From the NCBI GenBank assembly GCA_032622095.1, contig CP136066.1, forward strand, positions 198,514,816-198,578,815: a stretch of 64,000 bases of DNA. The letters run 5' to 3'. Below are positions 1 through 12,792 of the stretch, one piece after another (position 1 is the first letter of the stretch; each line of letters begins with the position of its first letter). A program made the translations under genes and the position numbers. The notes under the pieces are model-generated. The model saw only the letters and a program-made list of their open reading frames with translations. It was not told the origin of the DNA and searched no databases. The stretch comes from Siphonodentalium dalli. Lineage: Eukaryota > Mollusca > Scaphopoda > Gadilida > Siphonodentaliidae.

Positions 1-1039
1 GAAAATGGAGAGAGAGCGCGGGAACGGAAAGATGTTTCTTTGACAGCACAGTACATGTATTTGGTGGTTTGATTGTGTTAATCAATTGTTATTTATACTC
101 CAAGGAATGTACTACTTTAACCTACATGCATGGACTGTAGTTATATTTGTTGTTGGTCTTCTCTTTGGCTGTTTTCATTTCATAGTCAGTGATAGTGATA
201 TGTGAAACTCAATGTTGATCATCTCTCACGATCCAGAACAAATCATTTACTGAAAATGTATTGCTGTCCCGATTTAAGCAAAACGTGCGTCTATGTCTTA
301 GTGCACTTTATTGTATCAAATAATTAATATCATGTCATGCCATGTCCCATCCAATTATTTCAATCCGTGTGTGTAGGTTTATACATTGAAAATGTATTTT
401 GAAGATTTAAAATCGGATGGTGGTCATGTCATTCCCATGTATGGATTTTGTCTCGAAGAGATCAACAGGAAGTTATCGACAAATATAACTGCACTGTTGT
501 TCCCCGTCTGCATTTAAATCGGCAACACCTCTGTAACTGGCTGAACCGGTTTTCATTGTTTTCAAAAAATGAAAACACGTTCGATACTAAGTCCCCTGGA
601 AGACTGCTAATTTCTGAAGTTGTCATATATTACAATCCTACACAACAGCGTCAATAACCGTGACAATTGTGTCCTCAAGAACAAAAACACATTGGAGGGT
701 GGCAGTCTTCGATTTTGTATTGGTTATGGCACAGTATGGTGTGGACGGCTGTTTCCTAAGTGTTGCAAGTGACACGATAGCGGCTACTCTTTTGGCGCGA
801 TCAGTGGTAATGTGGTTGCGTTCCTGTCATATGGACGCCCACCGAGTAGCACCGATGACAATGAAAGGATTCCCGGGAAGCCGCCATGCTTCTGGCTACG
901 TAATCATGTTTATGCTCCCAGTCTGTTGTTGAAAATACGTATGAGTTTTAGGTCCTGATGGATCTGGGATTTCTCTATCCATATTTTCAATTTAATTGTT
1001 TAAATACCAGAGGAGCAGATGGTCACGATTTTCGGCCAT
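1..1039. other. no gene recognised
   Basis: AT-rich sequence with only short open frames of 69-90 codons that show no domain, no splice context and no codon regularity. I see nothing I can name here. Confidence 0.5.
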
Positions 1040-1746
1040 TAGTGTGGTCGTCGGAGGGTTAGACCCAGAAGAAATTGGGAAAGAAGCGGTTTTGGTGTCA
1101 TTCGACGCGGGAGAATCTCGTGTATAACATATCCAAAATCCGCTAAAATCCGCTTTGGGCAAAATTCAGGATCCAAGATGGCGTCCAACATGGCTGCCAT
1201 TAGTCAAAAGATACTCTGACTGAGATTAATTCGATTATAGTGAGAACAAATGTTGTCATATGTATACAAATGTATACATTTTTTGCAAAGGTAAAATATT
1301 GTGCCACCTGTTTATGGGAAAAATGGAACCCCTAGTCCCAGATGGCCGCCAAAATGGCGGCCTAAACTCGAACATTTGAAGTTTTTGACTAATATCTTAA
1401 AGATCAATTCCTGTTGTTTGATAATGGTTCAGACTGGCGACTTTGATTAAGCTTATTCATGTTAATTCAGCATTGGAGCAATGAAAGATACCATAAATGG
1501 GGTCCCAGACTCATCTACACCCTCAAAAATTCGATTTTACAGAACGCGGTATAAAATTCCACAAAAATCGCCATTGTGTTTACAGTCATATATCAACAAG
1601 AAATGGACAGCACTGTACAATGTAAGTTGTGCATACCAATATATATGAATACTCCAAATCAATGAAACTATAATTGGCGCTTTGTCACAAAATGGCTGCC
1701 AAAATGGCGGTCAAAATGGCGGTCAAAATATGGAAAATGGCGGATA
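1040..1746 (+). repeat. left arm of large inverted repeat (foldback element)
   Basis: This arm is the approximate reverse complement of 4592-5310. Shared landmarks in order are the GTGGTCGT edge, the motif around 1060-1110 containing GACCCAGAAGAAATT, GATCCAAGATGGCGTCCAACA, a block rich in AAATGGCGGC, and TACCATAAATGGGGTCCCAGA. The arms have diverged by substitutions and small indels. The structure is that of a foldback DNA element or of two inverted copies of one dispersed repeat. No transposase is visible between the arms. Confidence 0.75.
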
Positions 1747-4591
1747 TTGATCACAGTGTCATTCAATCCATTATAAGTAGTGGTTGATGAATAAAATTGA
1801 TCAAATAAATAAGAATGTATACCTCTTTATGATGCCATTATGCTAGCTCTATGTAAAAACTTAAAAATCAGTACCAAAAATGGCTGCCAAAATGGCCACC
1901 CAATGTGAAAAATACTATTTTCTATCACTTCTGTTTATCACTTGTTGCTCTCTGAACTGGGAAACAATGGGTATATTCTTTCAATGACCGTGTCAACTGA
2001 TCATTCCAGCAATGACATGTCTAATCGATTAGATCATAGTTTACTCCGGTCCTTCACTAATAAGTTATAACGAATGCGGTATGAAATTTAACCAAAATCG
2101 ACTTTGGGGTTCTGGTCACATTTGATATTTAGGGATGAGCAGACCTTGTCTACAAAATAATTTTATTTGTGAACATTCCATCTCAAATAGACCAAAAGAA
2201 ACAATAAATTTTATCTAATATGGCTTCCAAAACGAAAATGGTAGACTCTGTCCAGCTTATCATATAATGGAAGTTGTGAGTGGTGGATACAGTTGATAGT
2301 TGGCTAATATACATGTAAGTGGCTCATATACATCAAAACTATTTATTTTCAATATTTTGGTGGCTTCCCGCGGGTTTGACAAAAGCTCGACGCATCAGTG
2401 CTATAATGTCGTAACTCCATTATGGCGGGAAATGAGTATTTTATACCATTCGAATCGTGAGAAAAAATTCAATCCGATGGGCCAAACTGTCTTTGCATTG
2501 GATGACAAATATTCGCACAAACCAGTGAAGCAAATGTCGTATCTCCAGCGATCTTTACAATTATTCGTGCTATGAGGTCGTATGTCCAACAGCAGCCAAT
2601 CGGACGCTTCAGGTTGTCCACGTGACTTCTGTTTTGTGTTTGTGAATTATAAAATGTGTGCTATATGGTAGTATCTCCATGTTAGTCACGTAATCATTTG
2701 GTGATTTAAATTTTGTGACTGTTGCACACATTTCTGTATGATGATGCACATGGGTGAATTTTCATAGTGTAGAATATGCACTTTTTAGTTCTTAGACACA
2801 TGCCACCATATTTAGCTTAATCTGCATTTATTAGCACAACTTCATTATAGCACGGAAACGAATCATCGCTGGCATACGCAAAATGTCATATCTCCAAACA
2901 AGCTATTGCTTTTTAAAAGAAAACGAGGGAGTAAACAGAAAACAATATGTGGTTCAATGAACAGCTAATGTCAGTTTTCATTGGGATAAATACAACAATA
3001 CGTCATGCTTTGTCAACATTATGAGAAATGTTGTCTAAAAACTTCAACCTTCATTTTCTCGGAAAGTTAATGTGGGTTACATTATAGCACTGATGCGACG
3101 AAATATTAACTATTCGGGCTCGGCCATCATTTTCAAGTTTCAAGCTGGAACTAAATGTAGCCCATGGATTCCCCATTTCGACATGTAAGAAAAGTAGTTT
3201 TACTCTGATCTCTTCCCAGATATCAACACTCCGGTAAATGGTGATCTCTTATGTTCTAGAAAATACGTGTGCCAAATACATATATGTATGAAAAAACTAT
3301 CCCCATACATTGTTTACTCCGTAAGTATGTGGAGGTTTTCTTGGACAAGCGGGATTTTCAAACCTCGAAACCGTCCATACAAACAGTAAAAGTTAATAGG
3401 AAATGACGTTGGATGAAGGTCTAGAGTACGTCGTCCGCATGAAATAGTTTTCGTGTCATTAATTTGCACATATTTCGTGCTCCGATGAGCATGGATGAAC
3501 GCCTTATGTGGCAGTTTGATTGTTCATTGTTCACATTTCTTAGACAAACATGTTGTTAATCACCATGTTCTTGTGGCTGTGGCATTTATATCCAATGACA
3601 ACCTTGAAATACCAGTTCATCAAGCTAAATGGTTGGTACCTTTCCGCCTACGGATCAGACCCAGCCGTGGCACACATTGTGTCTACATATCATTGATGAA
3701 ATTCACTAAATGTGTAGAAGATATCGGTGCGTCTATATATTTACTATAATGTTTCTATCCACGGAATTGTCACACGGAGGGTGAAGGGTATACAATATAC
3801 GTGCGAATTTTCATTTTTCCTCTTGATATTGAAGAAAATAACTTTACTTTGAAACGTCCCAGCTCCGATAACCAACTTGCCCACCAATTAAGTAAACCCC
3901 AGATTATTCGCTTTTCCCTCCTGTCCTTTTCACTTTCGCCATCACTGGAAAACCCATTATAGCCTGATGCTTCCGGATAGATGCCGATACATTTGATGTT
4001 CCGAATAGTCGTTATAAGTAGAAATATTGACACCGTGTTTTCAAATAATCCAGATTCATAGCAATTTAATTTCTTTTTAATTAATTTCCAGATAGTCCCT
4101 CGTAATAAGTGGACATCGTGTTGGATCCTGCAGTAGATACTGCTTAGTTTGAACATTACGGGCTGAACTGATTGTGGTTGTAGATTATTGTCAACATGTT
4201 TAATAGGTCTGTCATCGTTAGCTCACAACCGAAGTGTTGTTTCGGCTTTCCTCTGAGCAGAACTTAAATTTCGACAATTTTCGGTGGCCATTTTGGTAGC
4301 CATCTTAGCATTTTGAATCGTGATTGGCTACTCATACCCACAAAAAACATTGATTTCAATCGATGGTGCCGAATTGTCGTTTTGTCGAGTGGGTTTTCGT
4401 GAATAACTACATATTTGCCATTTTCATTATTATTGGCGACCATGTTGGACGCCATCTTGAATTATGTATTTTCCCCAAAGCGGATTTTAGCGGATATTGG
4501 ATATGTTATACACGAGATTCGCCCGCGTCGAATGACAACAAAACCGCTTCTTTACCAATTCCTTTGGGTCTAACCCTCTGACGACCATTCT
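1747..4591. other. interior of the large inverted repeat, no gene recognised
   Basis: The interior holds degraded short repeats that resemble the arms. At 2070-2105 a stretch with GCGGTATGAAATTTAACC echoes the arm sequence near 1545-1570. At 4440-4590 there is an extra partial copy of the arm terminus (GTTGGACGCCATCTTGAAT to the CTCTGACGACC edge) directly abutting the right arm. Open frames up to 128 codons look accidental. Confidence 0.5.
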
Positions 4592-5310
4592 AAATATCTG
4601 CCATTTTCCATATTTTGACCGCCATTTTGGCAGCCATTTTAAGACAAAGCGCCAATTTGGGTTTCATTGAATTGGAGAAATTATAGATAATGCTATGCCC
4701 AACTTACATTGTACAGTTCTGTTCATTTATTGTTGATATATGACTGGAATCCCAATGGCGATTTTTGTGGAATTTTATACCGCGTTCTGATAAATCAAAT
4801 TTTTGAGGGTGTAATGAGTCTGGGACCCCATTTATGGTATCTTTCATTGCTCCATTGCTGAATTAACATGAATATGACTAATCAATGTCGCCATTCTGAA
4901 CCATTATCAAACAACATGAATTTATCTTTAAGATATTAGGCAAAAACTTCAAATGTTCGAGTTTAGGCCTCCATTTTGGCAGCCATCTGGAGCGAGGGGT
5001 TCCATTTTTTCTATAGATATGTGGCATAATACTTTACCTTTGCAAAAATGTTTACATTTGTATAAATATGGCAACATTTGTTCTCATTATGTCGAATTAA
5101 TCTCAGTCAGAATCTCTTTTGACTAAAGGCGGCCATGTTGGACGCCATCTTGGATCCTGAATTTTGCCCAAAGCGGATTTTAGGGGATTTTGGATATGTT
5201 GTAGCAGAGATTCTCCCGCGTTGAATGACATCGAGATCGCTTCTTTACCAATTTCTTCTGGGTCAACCCGTTTTTTTTTTTTGCGTACCACGACCACACT
5301 ACATGTCCAT
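4592..5310 (-). repeat. right arm of large inverted repeat (foldback element)
   Basis: Reverse-complement partner of 1040-1746, ending in a poly-T run and ACCACGACCACAC, which mirrors the left edge. A further copy of its terminal ~140 bp lies immediately inside at 4440-4590, so this side was duplicated again after the inverted structure formed. Confidence 0.75.
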
Positions 5311-6379
5311 ATAGTGGTATAAACGATACGACGTCACGATATCGGGAAGAGAAGTCCCAGAACCCAAGATACTGGCAGGTATACCACGAAGAGATCAGCG
5401 AACCCCACTTGAAATCCTAAACGCTCTGTATAGTCACACCGACTATCGACCCATTGGCCAAACCAGGGACTATAGCCTATAGTACATGTATGAGGCGGCG
5501 CGGCATTTCCAAATTAATTGTCAAACACACCTCATCCCACCCGGACAACATCTTCATGTATACGGTATTTGTATTTGTTTATATCTGCATTAAGTATGCA
5601 CTAATACTATAAAACAAGTTGATTATACGGTGACTGTCTTGACTTCTTGTTTACACTCAGACAAGATGTCACCCGGAAAACTAGCAATTGATTTGTGCCT
5701 GATATTCAGCCAACTTAAGTCGGACAACGATTTCAACATTTATAACCAAAATATGCAATATATGTATATAGTCATTCTCCAAGACAATGCCAATTTGTAT
5801 TGTAATAGGTTTAAATCAATCGGATAGGACTTTCATGAAAGCATTGTCATTCTGTGTACGTAGCATCAATTATAAGACTGGAGCTAGATTTCAGCCTTGT
5901 CACTACATGCCCAGCGATACCTATATCGATTGGCATGTGTCGCTCGTCAAAGTTTTCAGCAGGAAGGGGATTCTGATGTTTAAATGTAAACCGTTGAAAG
6001 AAGCACTCAATGTGATAAATACAAAAGGCTTTTACCACCCGAGGCGCACCTGTTATTCTGGAAATCCATATATTAATATTATGAGACTGGTGGCATTTTG
6101 TAGTCTCCAGCGAACAGAATTGGAGAGGTAATTACAAATCACTCTTTAGATAATGACACACAGTATGTTCTGTTGAAATGAATCTCCCAATTGAAAATAC
6201 CGCTAGGTTTATCGACGCTCCGTGGGTCTACTTGGATATATCTTGAAACTTATGATGCAGAATAGCTTTTACCTCCCTTTAACTCAATTGCAAACTAATT
6301 GATTAATCTTGGCATCTATCACAAAGAAATGGGTTCATCGTCCGAACCATGACTAAAACGCACACTGACATACATATTT
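5311..6379. other. no gene recognised
   Basis: Open frames at 5630-6131 are short, overlap and lack domain features. Nothing here is supported. Confidence 0.4.
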
Positions 6380-6415
6380 AATAGAAAACATTTTTGACAT
6401 AGCATCTGACTTTGG

Positions 6416-7221
6416 TTGGAACCATTTTTGTCGAACCAACCAACATTACGAGATAAAAGATTGGAAGAACTCTACGTATTCTTGAAACAACAACATTATC
6501 CAGAACAATTAATAATGAATGGCATAGATGGAGCGCGGAACACCACATTAGAAGAACTTCGCGCCGAAAAGTTAAAACAAAATAACAAAAATATCTATAC
6601 CATTTGTAACCACACACAATCCTCGCCACAACAACATCTCGCGATGTGCAAAGGACCTTTTTCCTATCCTAGAAAAAGAGTGACAAAATGCGATCGCTGG
6701 TGAATAAGGACGAAATTATAGATAGTAAGCGCCAACCAAGTAACTTAAAACGAATCCTGACAAAGGCACGCTTCATCACAGAAAACAAAACTGAATACCA
6801 AGTAAAACGCTGTGGTGACAAACGATGTAAAGCATGCCGTCACGTGTTTCCGGGGAAAAAATTACCATTAAAAAACAAAATGGAAATATTCCCAAATACT
6901 GACTTGGACTGTAAATCAAAAAATCTGATATACTACATAACTTGCGATGGATGCGGTGAAGGATACGTAGGCCAAACAGGAAACACTGTACGTGAAAGGG
7001 TGACCATCCATCGGCAACAAATAAATCATAAGGAATATCGACAGATACCACTAAGTGGGCATTTGGAAGAATGCAACAATGGCAACTTCAGGATATTCCC
7101 ATTCTACAAAATGAAAACAGACAATATTATGGCTAGACTAGCACAAGAAGATCTCTTTAAACAACGTTTCCGGTCGAAACTAAACGCCGGAAGTGACGTG
7201 TACAACCCCCAACGGAAGTGA
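6416..7221 (+). pseudogene. Penelope-like retroelement fragment (RT end plus GIY-YIG nuclease), frameshifted
   Basis: Two overlapping frames together resemble the C-terminal half of a Penelope-like retroelement protein. Frame 6416-6700 has RLEELYVFLKQQHYPEQLI, the pattern that follows the RT palm in these elements, with no true ATG at its left edge. Frame 6688-7221 has NLKRILTKARFI, a cysteine cluster CGDKRCKAC, then IYYITCDGCGEGYVGQT followed by an arginine and histidine (RERVTIH) and HLEEC. That is a GIY-YIG-type endonuclease with the upstream zinc-binding linker typical of the family. The catalytic RT motifs are missing at the 5' side and the two pieces are out of frame, so this is a 5'-truncated dead copy. 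It ends with a stop at 7219-7221. Confidence 0.85.
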
Positions 7222-7322
7222 CGTCATAATAACTCGTTGTTAATCAATGTATATTGAAAAATGCAAGAAGCACGAAAGGCCTATAGACTAAACAATCTGT
7301 TCAGACCATGGATTATTCATTT

Positions 7323-7358
<36 letters not shown>
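7323..7358. repeat. (TA)n microsatellite
   Basis: Uninterrupted TA dinucleotide run about 100 bp downstream of the Penelope-like fragment. Confidence 0.95.
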
Positions 7359-7360
<2 letters not shown>

Positions 7361-7479
7361 CCAATGTCTGTCTGTGTTCCATAAAAATTTACAGGGACCA
7401 TCTCGATAACAATAGAGAGGTCTATTTTGGTACTTTTGTTTACAAGAAAGATAATGGATAAGATAGTGCGGGTTAGAAT

Positions 7480-7960
7480 TTTCTAAAGTGACGCTGTTGT
7501 CAGGGGCACAAAAGGGGGAGGGGCAGAAACAAAATTGTCGCCGATTTCCACCAAACTTATACATAATCATCTCCATGATATGAGGAATCTAATGGTGTGG
7601 TTTACAGATGTCAATAGTGGCGCCATTTGAGTCAGGTGTGCACGCAAGGGGAGAGGTGCACAAGAATTGATAAACGTGTATAGCGCCATTTCCACAATGT
7701 TGGTACACATTCTTCTCCATGAAACGAGGAATCTAATCGTGTGATTTCAAGATGGTAAAAGTGGCGCTATTTGTCAGGGGTGCAGTGCAGGGAGAGGGGC
7801 GCCAAAATCGCACTTCCGCAAAAAGCCAATTTGGCATTTTTGGTGGCCATTTTTTTTCGGTGGTTACCATGGCAACCATGGGCTCTCCCTAGCTTGGCAT
7901 GATATCTACATCCACAAGATATCACCTCAGGATGTTGTATACAAAGTTTGTTGCTTTTAC
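7480..7960. repeat. dispersed repeat, two to three diverged ~115-130 bp units
   Basis: Units share GAGGAATCTAAT, GTGGCGCCATTTG-like blocks and CACAAGAATTG/CAGGGGCAC-type blocks (near 7500-7620, 7620-7790, 7790-7850). They are too diverged to define an element boundary. Confidence 0.6.
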
Positions 7961-8007
7961 CATAAAATGCACGATTCACCCTTTTTTTGACACGGAGCCG
8001 CCCTACT

Positions 8008-8150
8008 ATTATGGGCTTTCGGAGTTATGGGTCTTCGGAGTTATGGGATTTCGGAGAATCGGGACTTCGGAGTTATGGGCTTTCGGAGAATCGGGGCGTC
8101 GGAGAATCTGACCTTCGGAGAATCGGACCTTCGGAGTTATGGGTCTTTGG
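8008..8150 (+). repeat. degenerate short tandem repeat (CGGAGTTATGGG / CGGAGAATCGGG)
   Basis: About nine units of roughly 16-17 bp alternate between a TTATGGG and an AATCGGG ending. Confidence 0.85.
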
Positions 8151-8197
8151 AAAAACGCTACGTAACCGGAAATTGCTATAGGCCGATGTAATCATCA

Positions 8198-8226
8198 TCA
8201 TTATTATTATTATTATTATTATTATC
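8198..8226. repeat. (ATT)n microsatellite
   Basis: Short ATT trinucleotide run. The flanking sequence 8227-8590 has no recognised gene. Confidence 0.9.
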
Positions 8227-8591
8227 TTGAATGAAATGATGACTAATTTTGTTTGCCAACTTCCAGTTCCAAGTTTTACCGCGAATTGTAGTCTGAGTGA
8301 ACCCATGCAGACTATAGAACAGCCACGATTCGAAAGGCAGAGGCAGTCTGATATCCTTTGCATTGCCATATCCACACAGGGAATTCCCCGCAGTATGACG
8401 TCATCGTCCACGCTTCGTCTGTTTGGCCGCGGTGAGTCCTGCCGCGATTTCTGGTAGGCTGACACTGACATGATACTTTTGGAACGATTTGTTTCAGACT
8501 ATCGAACGCATATAGCTGTTCAATAGCCTGGGTTAATTCACTTAATCTGAAAATTGTATGTCGATTTGTCACTATAAAGGTTATATTTAAA

Positions 8592-8622
8592 GGATATTAC
8601 TTGGTTTGTTTGATTTTAGGCC
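8592..8622 (+). repeat. left terminal inverted repeat enclosing the 21-bp minisatellite
   Basis: GGATATTACTTGGTTTGTTT and the following TTTTAGGCC are matched in reverse complement at 10834-10863 with a few differences. The minisatellite therefore sits inside a terminal-inverted-repeat element. Confidence 0.8.
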
Positions 8623-8623
8623 C

Positions 8624-10800
8624 AATATCAGCCCGCGGTAACCTCATATCAGCCCGGGGTAACCTCATATCAACCTGGGGTAACCTCATATCAGCCCGGG
8701 ATAACCTCATATCTGTCCGGGGTAACCTCATATCTGTCCGCGGTAACCTCATATCAGCCCGGGGTAACCTCATATCAACCTGGGGTAACCTCATATCAGC
8801 CCGGGGTAACCTCATATCAGCCCGGGGTAACCTCATATCAGCCCGGGATAACCTCATATCTGTCCGGGGTAACCTCATATCAGCCCGTGGTAACCTAATA
8901 TCAGCCCGGGGTAACCTCATATCAGCCCGGGGTAACCTCATATCAGCCCGGGGTAACCTCATATCAGCCCGGGGTAACCTCATATCAACCCGGGATAAAC
9001 TCATATCAGCCCGGGGTAAACTCATATCAGCCCGGGGTAAACTCATATCAGCCCGCGGTAACCTCATATCAGCCCGGGGTAACCTCATATCAACCTGGGG
9101 TAACCTCATATCAGCCCGGGGTAACCTCATATCTGTCCGGGGTAACCTCATATCAGCCCGGGATAACCTCATATCTGTCCGGGGTAACCTCATATCAGCC
9201 CGGGGTAACCTCATATCAACCTGGGGTAACCTCATATCAACCTGGGGTAACCTCATATCAACCTGGGGTAACCTCATATCAGCCCGGGATAACCTCATAT
9301 CAGCCCGGGGTAACCTCATATCAGCCCGGGATAACCTCATATCTGTCCGGGGTAACCTCATATCAGCCCGGGGTAACCTAATATCAGCCCGGGGTAACCT
9401 CATATCAGCCCGGGGTAACCTCATATCAGCCCGGGGTAACCTCATATCAGCCCGGGGTAACCTCATATCAGTCCGGGGTAAACTCATATCAGCCCGCGGT
9501 AACCTCATATCAGCCCGGGGTAACCTCATATCAACCTGGGGTAACCTCATATCAGCCCGGGATAACCTCATATCTGTCCGGGGTAACCTCATATCAGCCC
9601 GGGGTAACCTCATATCAACCCGGGGTAACCTCATATCAGCTCGGGGTAACCTCATATATGCCCGGGGTAACCTCATATCAGCCCGGGGTAACCTCATATC
9701 AGCCCGGGGTAACCTCATATCAGCCCGGGGTAACCTCATATCAGCCCGCGGTAACCTCATATCAGCCCGGGGTAACCTCATATATGCCCTGGGTAACCTC
9801 ATATCAGTCCGGGGTAAACTCATATCAGCCCAGAGTAACCTCATATCAGCCCAGAGTAACCTCATATCAGCCCAGAATAACCTCATATCAGCCCGGGGTA
9901 ACCTCATACCAGCCCGGGGTAACCTCATATCAGCCCGGGGTAACCTCATATCGGCCCGGGGTAACCTCATATCAACCTGGGGTAACCTCATATCAGCCCG
10001 GGGTAACCTCATACCAGCCCGGTGTAACCTCATATATGCCCGGGATAACCTCATATCAGCCCGGGGTAACCTCATATCAGTCCGGGGTAACCTCATACCA
10101 GCCCGGGGTAAACTCATATCAGCCCGGGGTAACCTCATATCAGCCCGGGGTAACCTCATATCAGTCCGGGGTAACCTCATACCAGCCCGGGGTAACCTCA
10201 TACCAGCCCAGGGTAACTTCATATCAGCGCGGGGTAACCTCATATCAGCCCGGGGTAACCTCATATGTATACCAGCCCGGGGTAACTTCATATCAGCGCG
10301 GGGTAACCTCATACCAGCCCGAGATAACCTCATATCAGCCCGGGCTAACCTCATATCAGTACGGGGTCATATCAGTCCGGGGTCATATCAGTCCGGGGTA
10401 ACCTCATATCAGCCCGGGGTAACCTTATATCCGCCCGGGGTAACCTCATGTCAGCCCGGGGTAACCTCATATCAGCCCGGGATAACCTCATATCAGCCCG
10501 GGGTAACCTCATATCAGCCCGGGGTAACCTCATATCAGTCCGGGGTAACCTCATATCAGCCTGGGGTAACCTCATATCAGCCCGGAGTAACCTCATATCA
10601 GCCCGGGGTAACCTCATATCAACCTTGGGTAACCTCATATCAACCTGGGGTAACCTCATATCAGCCCAGAGTAACCTCATATCAGCCCGGGGTAACCTCA
10701 TATCAGCCCGGCGTAACCTTATATCAGCCCGTCGTGACCTCATATCGGCCCGGGGTAACCTTATATCAGCCCGGGGGACCTCATATCAGTCTGAGACCGA
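8624..10800. repeat. 21-bp minisatellite, about 100 copies
   Basis: The consensus unit is CAGCCCGGGGTAACCTCATAT with point variants (AACCTGGGG, CTGTCCGGG, CCAGA and others) and a few length changes near 10360-10390. Because 21 is a multiple of three and the unit lacks stops in several frames, very long open frames exist on both strands (for example 8597-10354 minus and 8601-10877 plus), with heptads such as ISARGNL or MRLPRAD. These are by-products of the repeat and not evidence of a gene. Variant units recur in blocks, for example the AACCTGGGG unit followed by CCCGGGATA and CTGTCCGGG units, which suggests block-wise duplication. Confidence 0.97.
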
Positions 10801-10833
10801 AGGCTCACATGAGGTTACCAGGTGCTGATAGCA

Positions 10834-10863
10834 GGCCAATATCAAACCAACCAAGTAATATCC
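10834..10863 (-). repeat. right terminal inverted repeat enclosing the 21-bp minisatellite
   Basis: Reverse-complement partner of 8592-8622 (CCAACCAAGTAATATCC edge). No convincing target-site duplication is visible outside the two ends. Confidence 0.8.
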
Positions 10864-11936
10864 TATTTATTAATTAGATCGCCTCTTAAGATGGAGATGC
10901 ACGTTTTGCATAATTACAGCCAAATATGGCAAGAGATTTTCAACAAAGTATTTCTCTGGATATCAGGCAAAAAATCTTGAATTTCACATATCATCATCTT
11001 AATTGTTTGCAGAATCTGAGCAATTATTAAGAGGTGACAAAAACAATGGATTATAATACATTTGGGAGGTTGAAAATATTAGTTTCTTTGTTGTCCCTTT
11101 CGGTACCGAGAACTGCTAGAATAATTAATAATTTCACGCAGCTCCCCAATAACCAAACAGCCTATTGTATTGGCTCCATGAGAGGAGGCTTCATTTGTAT
11201 CATTATGTGGAGTTAGATTTTTAATTGCACAGTATAGCATCATACCCCCATATATTATAATGAAGAATAAAGCAGTCACAAATATTCCAGCCCAATGAAA
11301 CCAACTGTTGATATGCAGTGTTGTCCACTCAAGCAGGGAACAATCAAGAAAATTAGGCCACAGTGTTAAGAGAAATTGTGGTCAGCTTTAAACTTGACTA
11401 TGAAGCCATGACCCAGAACTTATCTCAGCCCAATTTTTCATTGAACAACATGAATGACATGAAAATTCTCAAATATAGAAAATTATTTGTGTGTAGTTAT
11501 CTTTCTCAGTCAAAATAATAAATAAAAGATCATTAATCAAGAAAAATTAAGTCTCCTCTCATGATCTTCAGATATGGTATCATGGATATATGATCTGCAC
11601 TTTTGAAACAAATCTAATTTACAGAAGTTCTTGGTACCTGAAAACGGTGAAATTTTAAATATTTTCCATGCCATAAAAGTGAAGTAAATGAGATTATAAT
11701 AACCAATAATTGTTCGATGGTTCTTAAATATTATATCATAATAATCGCTTGTACCAAATTTCACAAATAAATTCCAGACAGATTTTAAGAAAATCCATTT
11801 AGAAATATCAGGAAATTTTGGTCAAACGTACATCTGACCCTTAATAAAAGTGTAATATCGACAACTCTTTCAAATGAGTGATGTCAAAAAAATATATGTC
11901 TACAAATTATTTAGCAGTGAGATGGTTTTATGGCAT
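10864..11936. other. no gene recognised
   Basis: AT-rich sequence with short open frames only. Confidence 0.4.
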
Positions 11937-12022
11937 GTCATAAAACCATATTACTCGGATTTTTGATGTCGTAAAATGGTGTTACTCGGATTGGTGATGT
12001 CGTAAAATGATATTACTCGGTT
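11930..12022 (+). repeat. short tandem repeat, three ~34-bp units
   Basis: The units share GTCGTAAAATG and ATTACTCGG. Confidence 0.8.
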
Positions 12023-12514
12023 TAGGGCAATTTGAAGCGATATTCACCTAGTTCGATAACAAGAAGGTCCAGGCTCAAATGTCATATATAATTCATAATA
12101 CTGGAATACATGCATATATTTCCAATAGGTGCAATACAAACGAGTTAGCGTCCATTGCTTTCGGTTAATCAGTAATTTTCAGTATCCACATATATTAAAT
12201 CACTATACACCAGATTCGTGCATTCAAAATCATAGTGGTTAGCGTTGCGCCACCTTTGGAGTCACATATACCAGTGCGAATTGTCTCATTTTCGTAAGTT
12301 TTGCAGTGTTATCTTTCCTGGGAACGATAACTTACGAGATGACATGTCCAAGCTCACCCTGCGTCGCCATCCACTCACGGGATTTCTGGTGAGCTGAGGA
12401 ACGATTCTAGTAGTGATTGAGCCGCGGATCATAACCGTATATGTGCCATTCCGCACGCACTTTTTATTTGTAAATACGTTTATTCGTACGAGAGTCCAAA
12501 TTCGCATTTATTTT

Positions 12515-12670
12515 AATAATTGCGCTGCAGAGCAATTTTTTTGCGATGAATCGTAATACAATTGTGCTGCAGCGTAACGAAATTACTAGAAAAAGCAATT
12601 CAATTGCACCGAAGCGCAAATTATGTTGAGGGAAGTCAATTACATTTTAGCGAAGCGCAATTATTGTTTA
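12515..12670. repeat. degenerate AATTGCGCTGCAG-type repeats
   Basis: Several imperfect copies of a motif around AATTGCGCTGCAG and its inverted form AAGCGCAATT are dispersed over 150 bp. The rest of 12023-12792 holds nothing I recognise. Confidence 0.5.
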
Positions 12671-12792
12671 TATCTCACACGCCTGCCGTGTGACTTGTTG
12701 TATGTTGACCTCTGTGAAAGCCATTTTGGATTGAAAGACGAAGCTATCGGTCCGATATTTGAACACATATAAGTAAGACACTATAGTGGCTG

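Noticed and set aside
448-932. Two consecutive frames of 69 and 90 codons as a small gene
   Set aside because: No recognisable domain, different frames and no splice signals joining them.
8597-10877. Very long open frames (585, 758 and 247 codons) with heptad-like repeats on both strands
   Set aside because: They are produced by a 21-bp stop-free tandem repeat. Frames are open on both strands at once, with no domain, signal or splice context.
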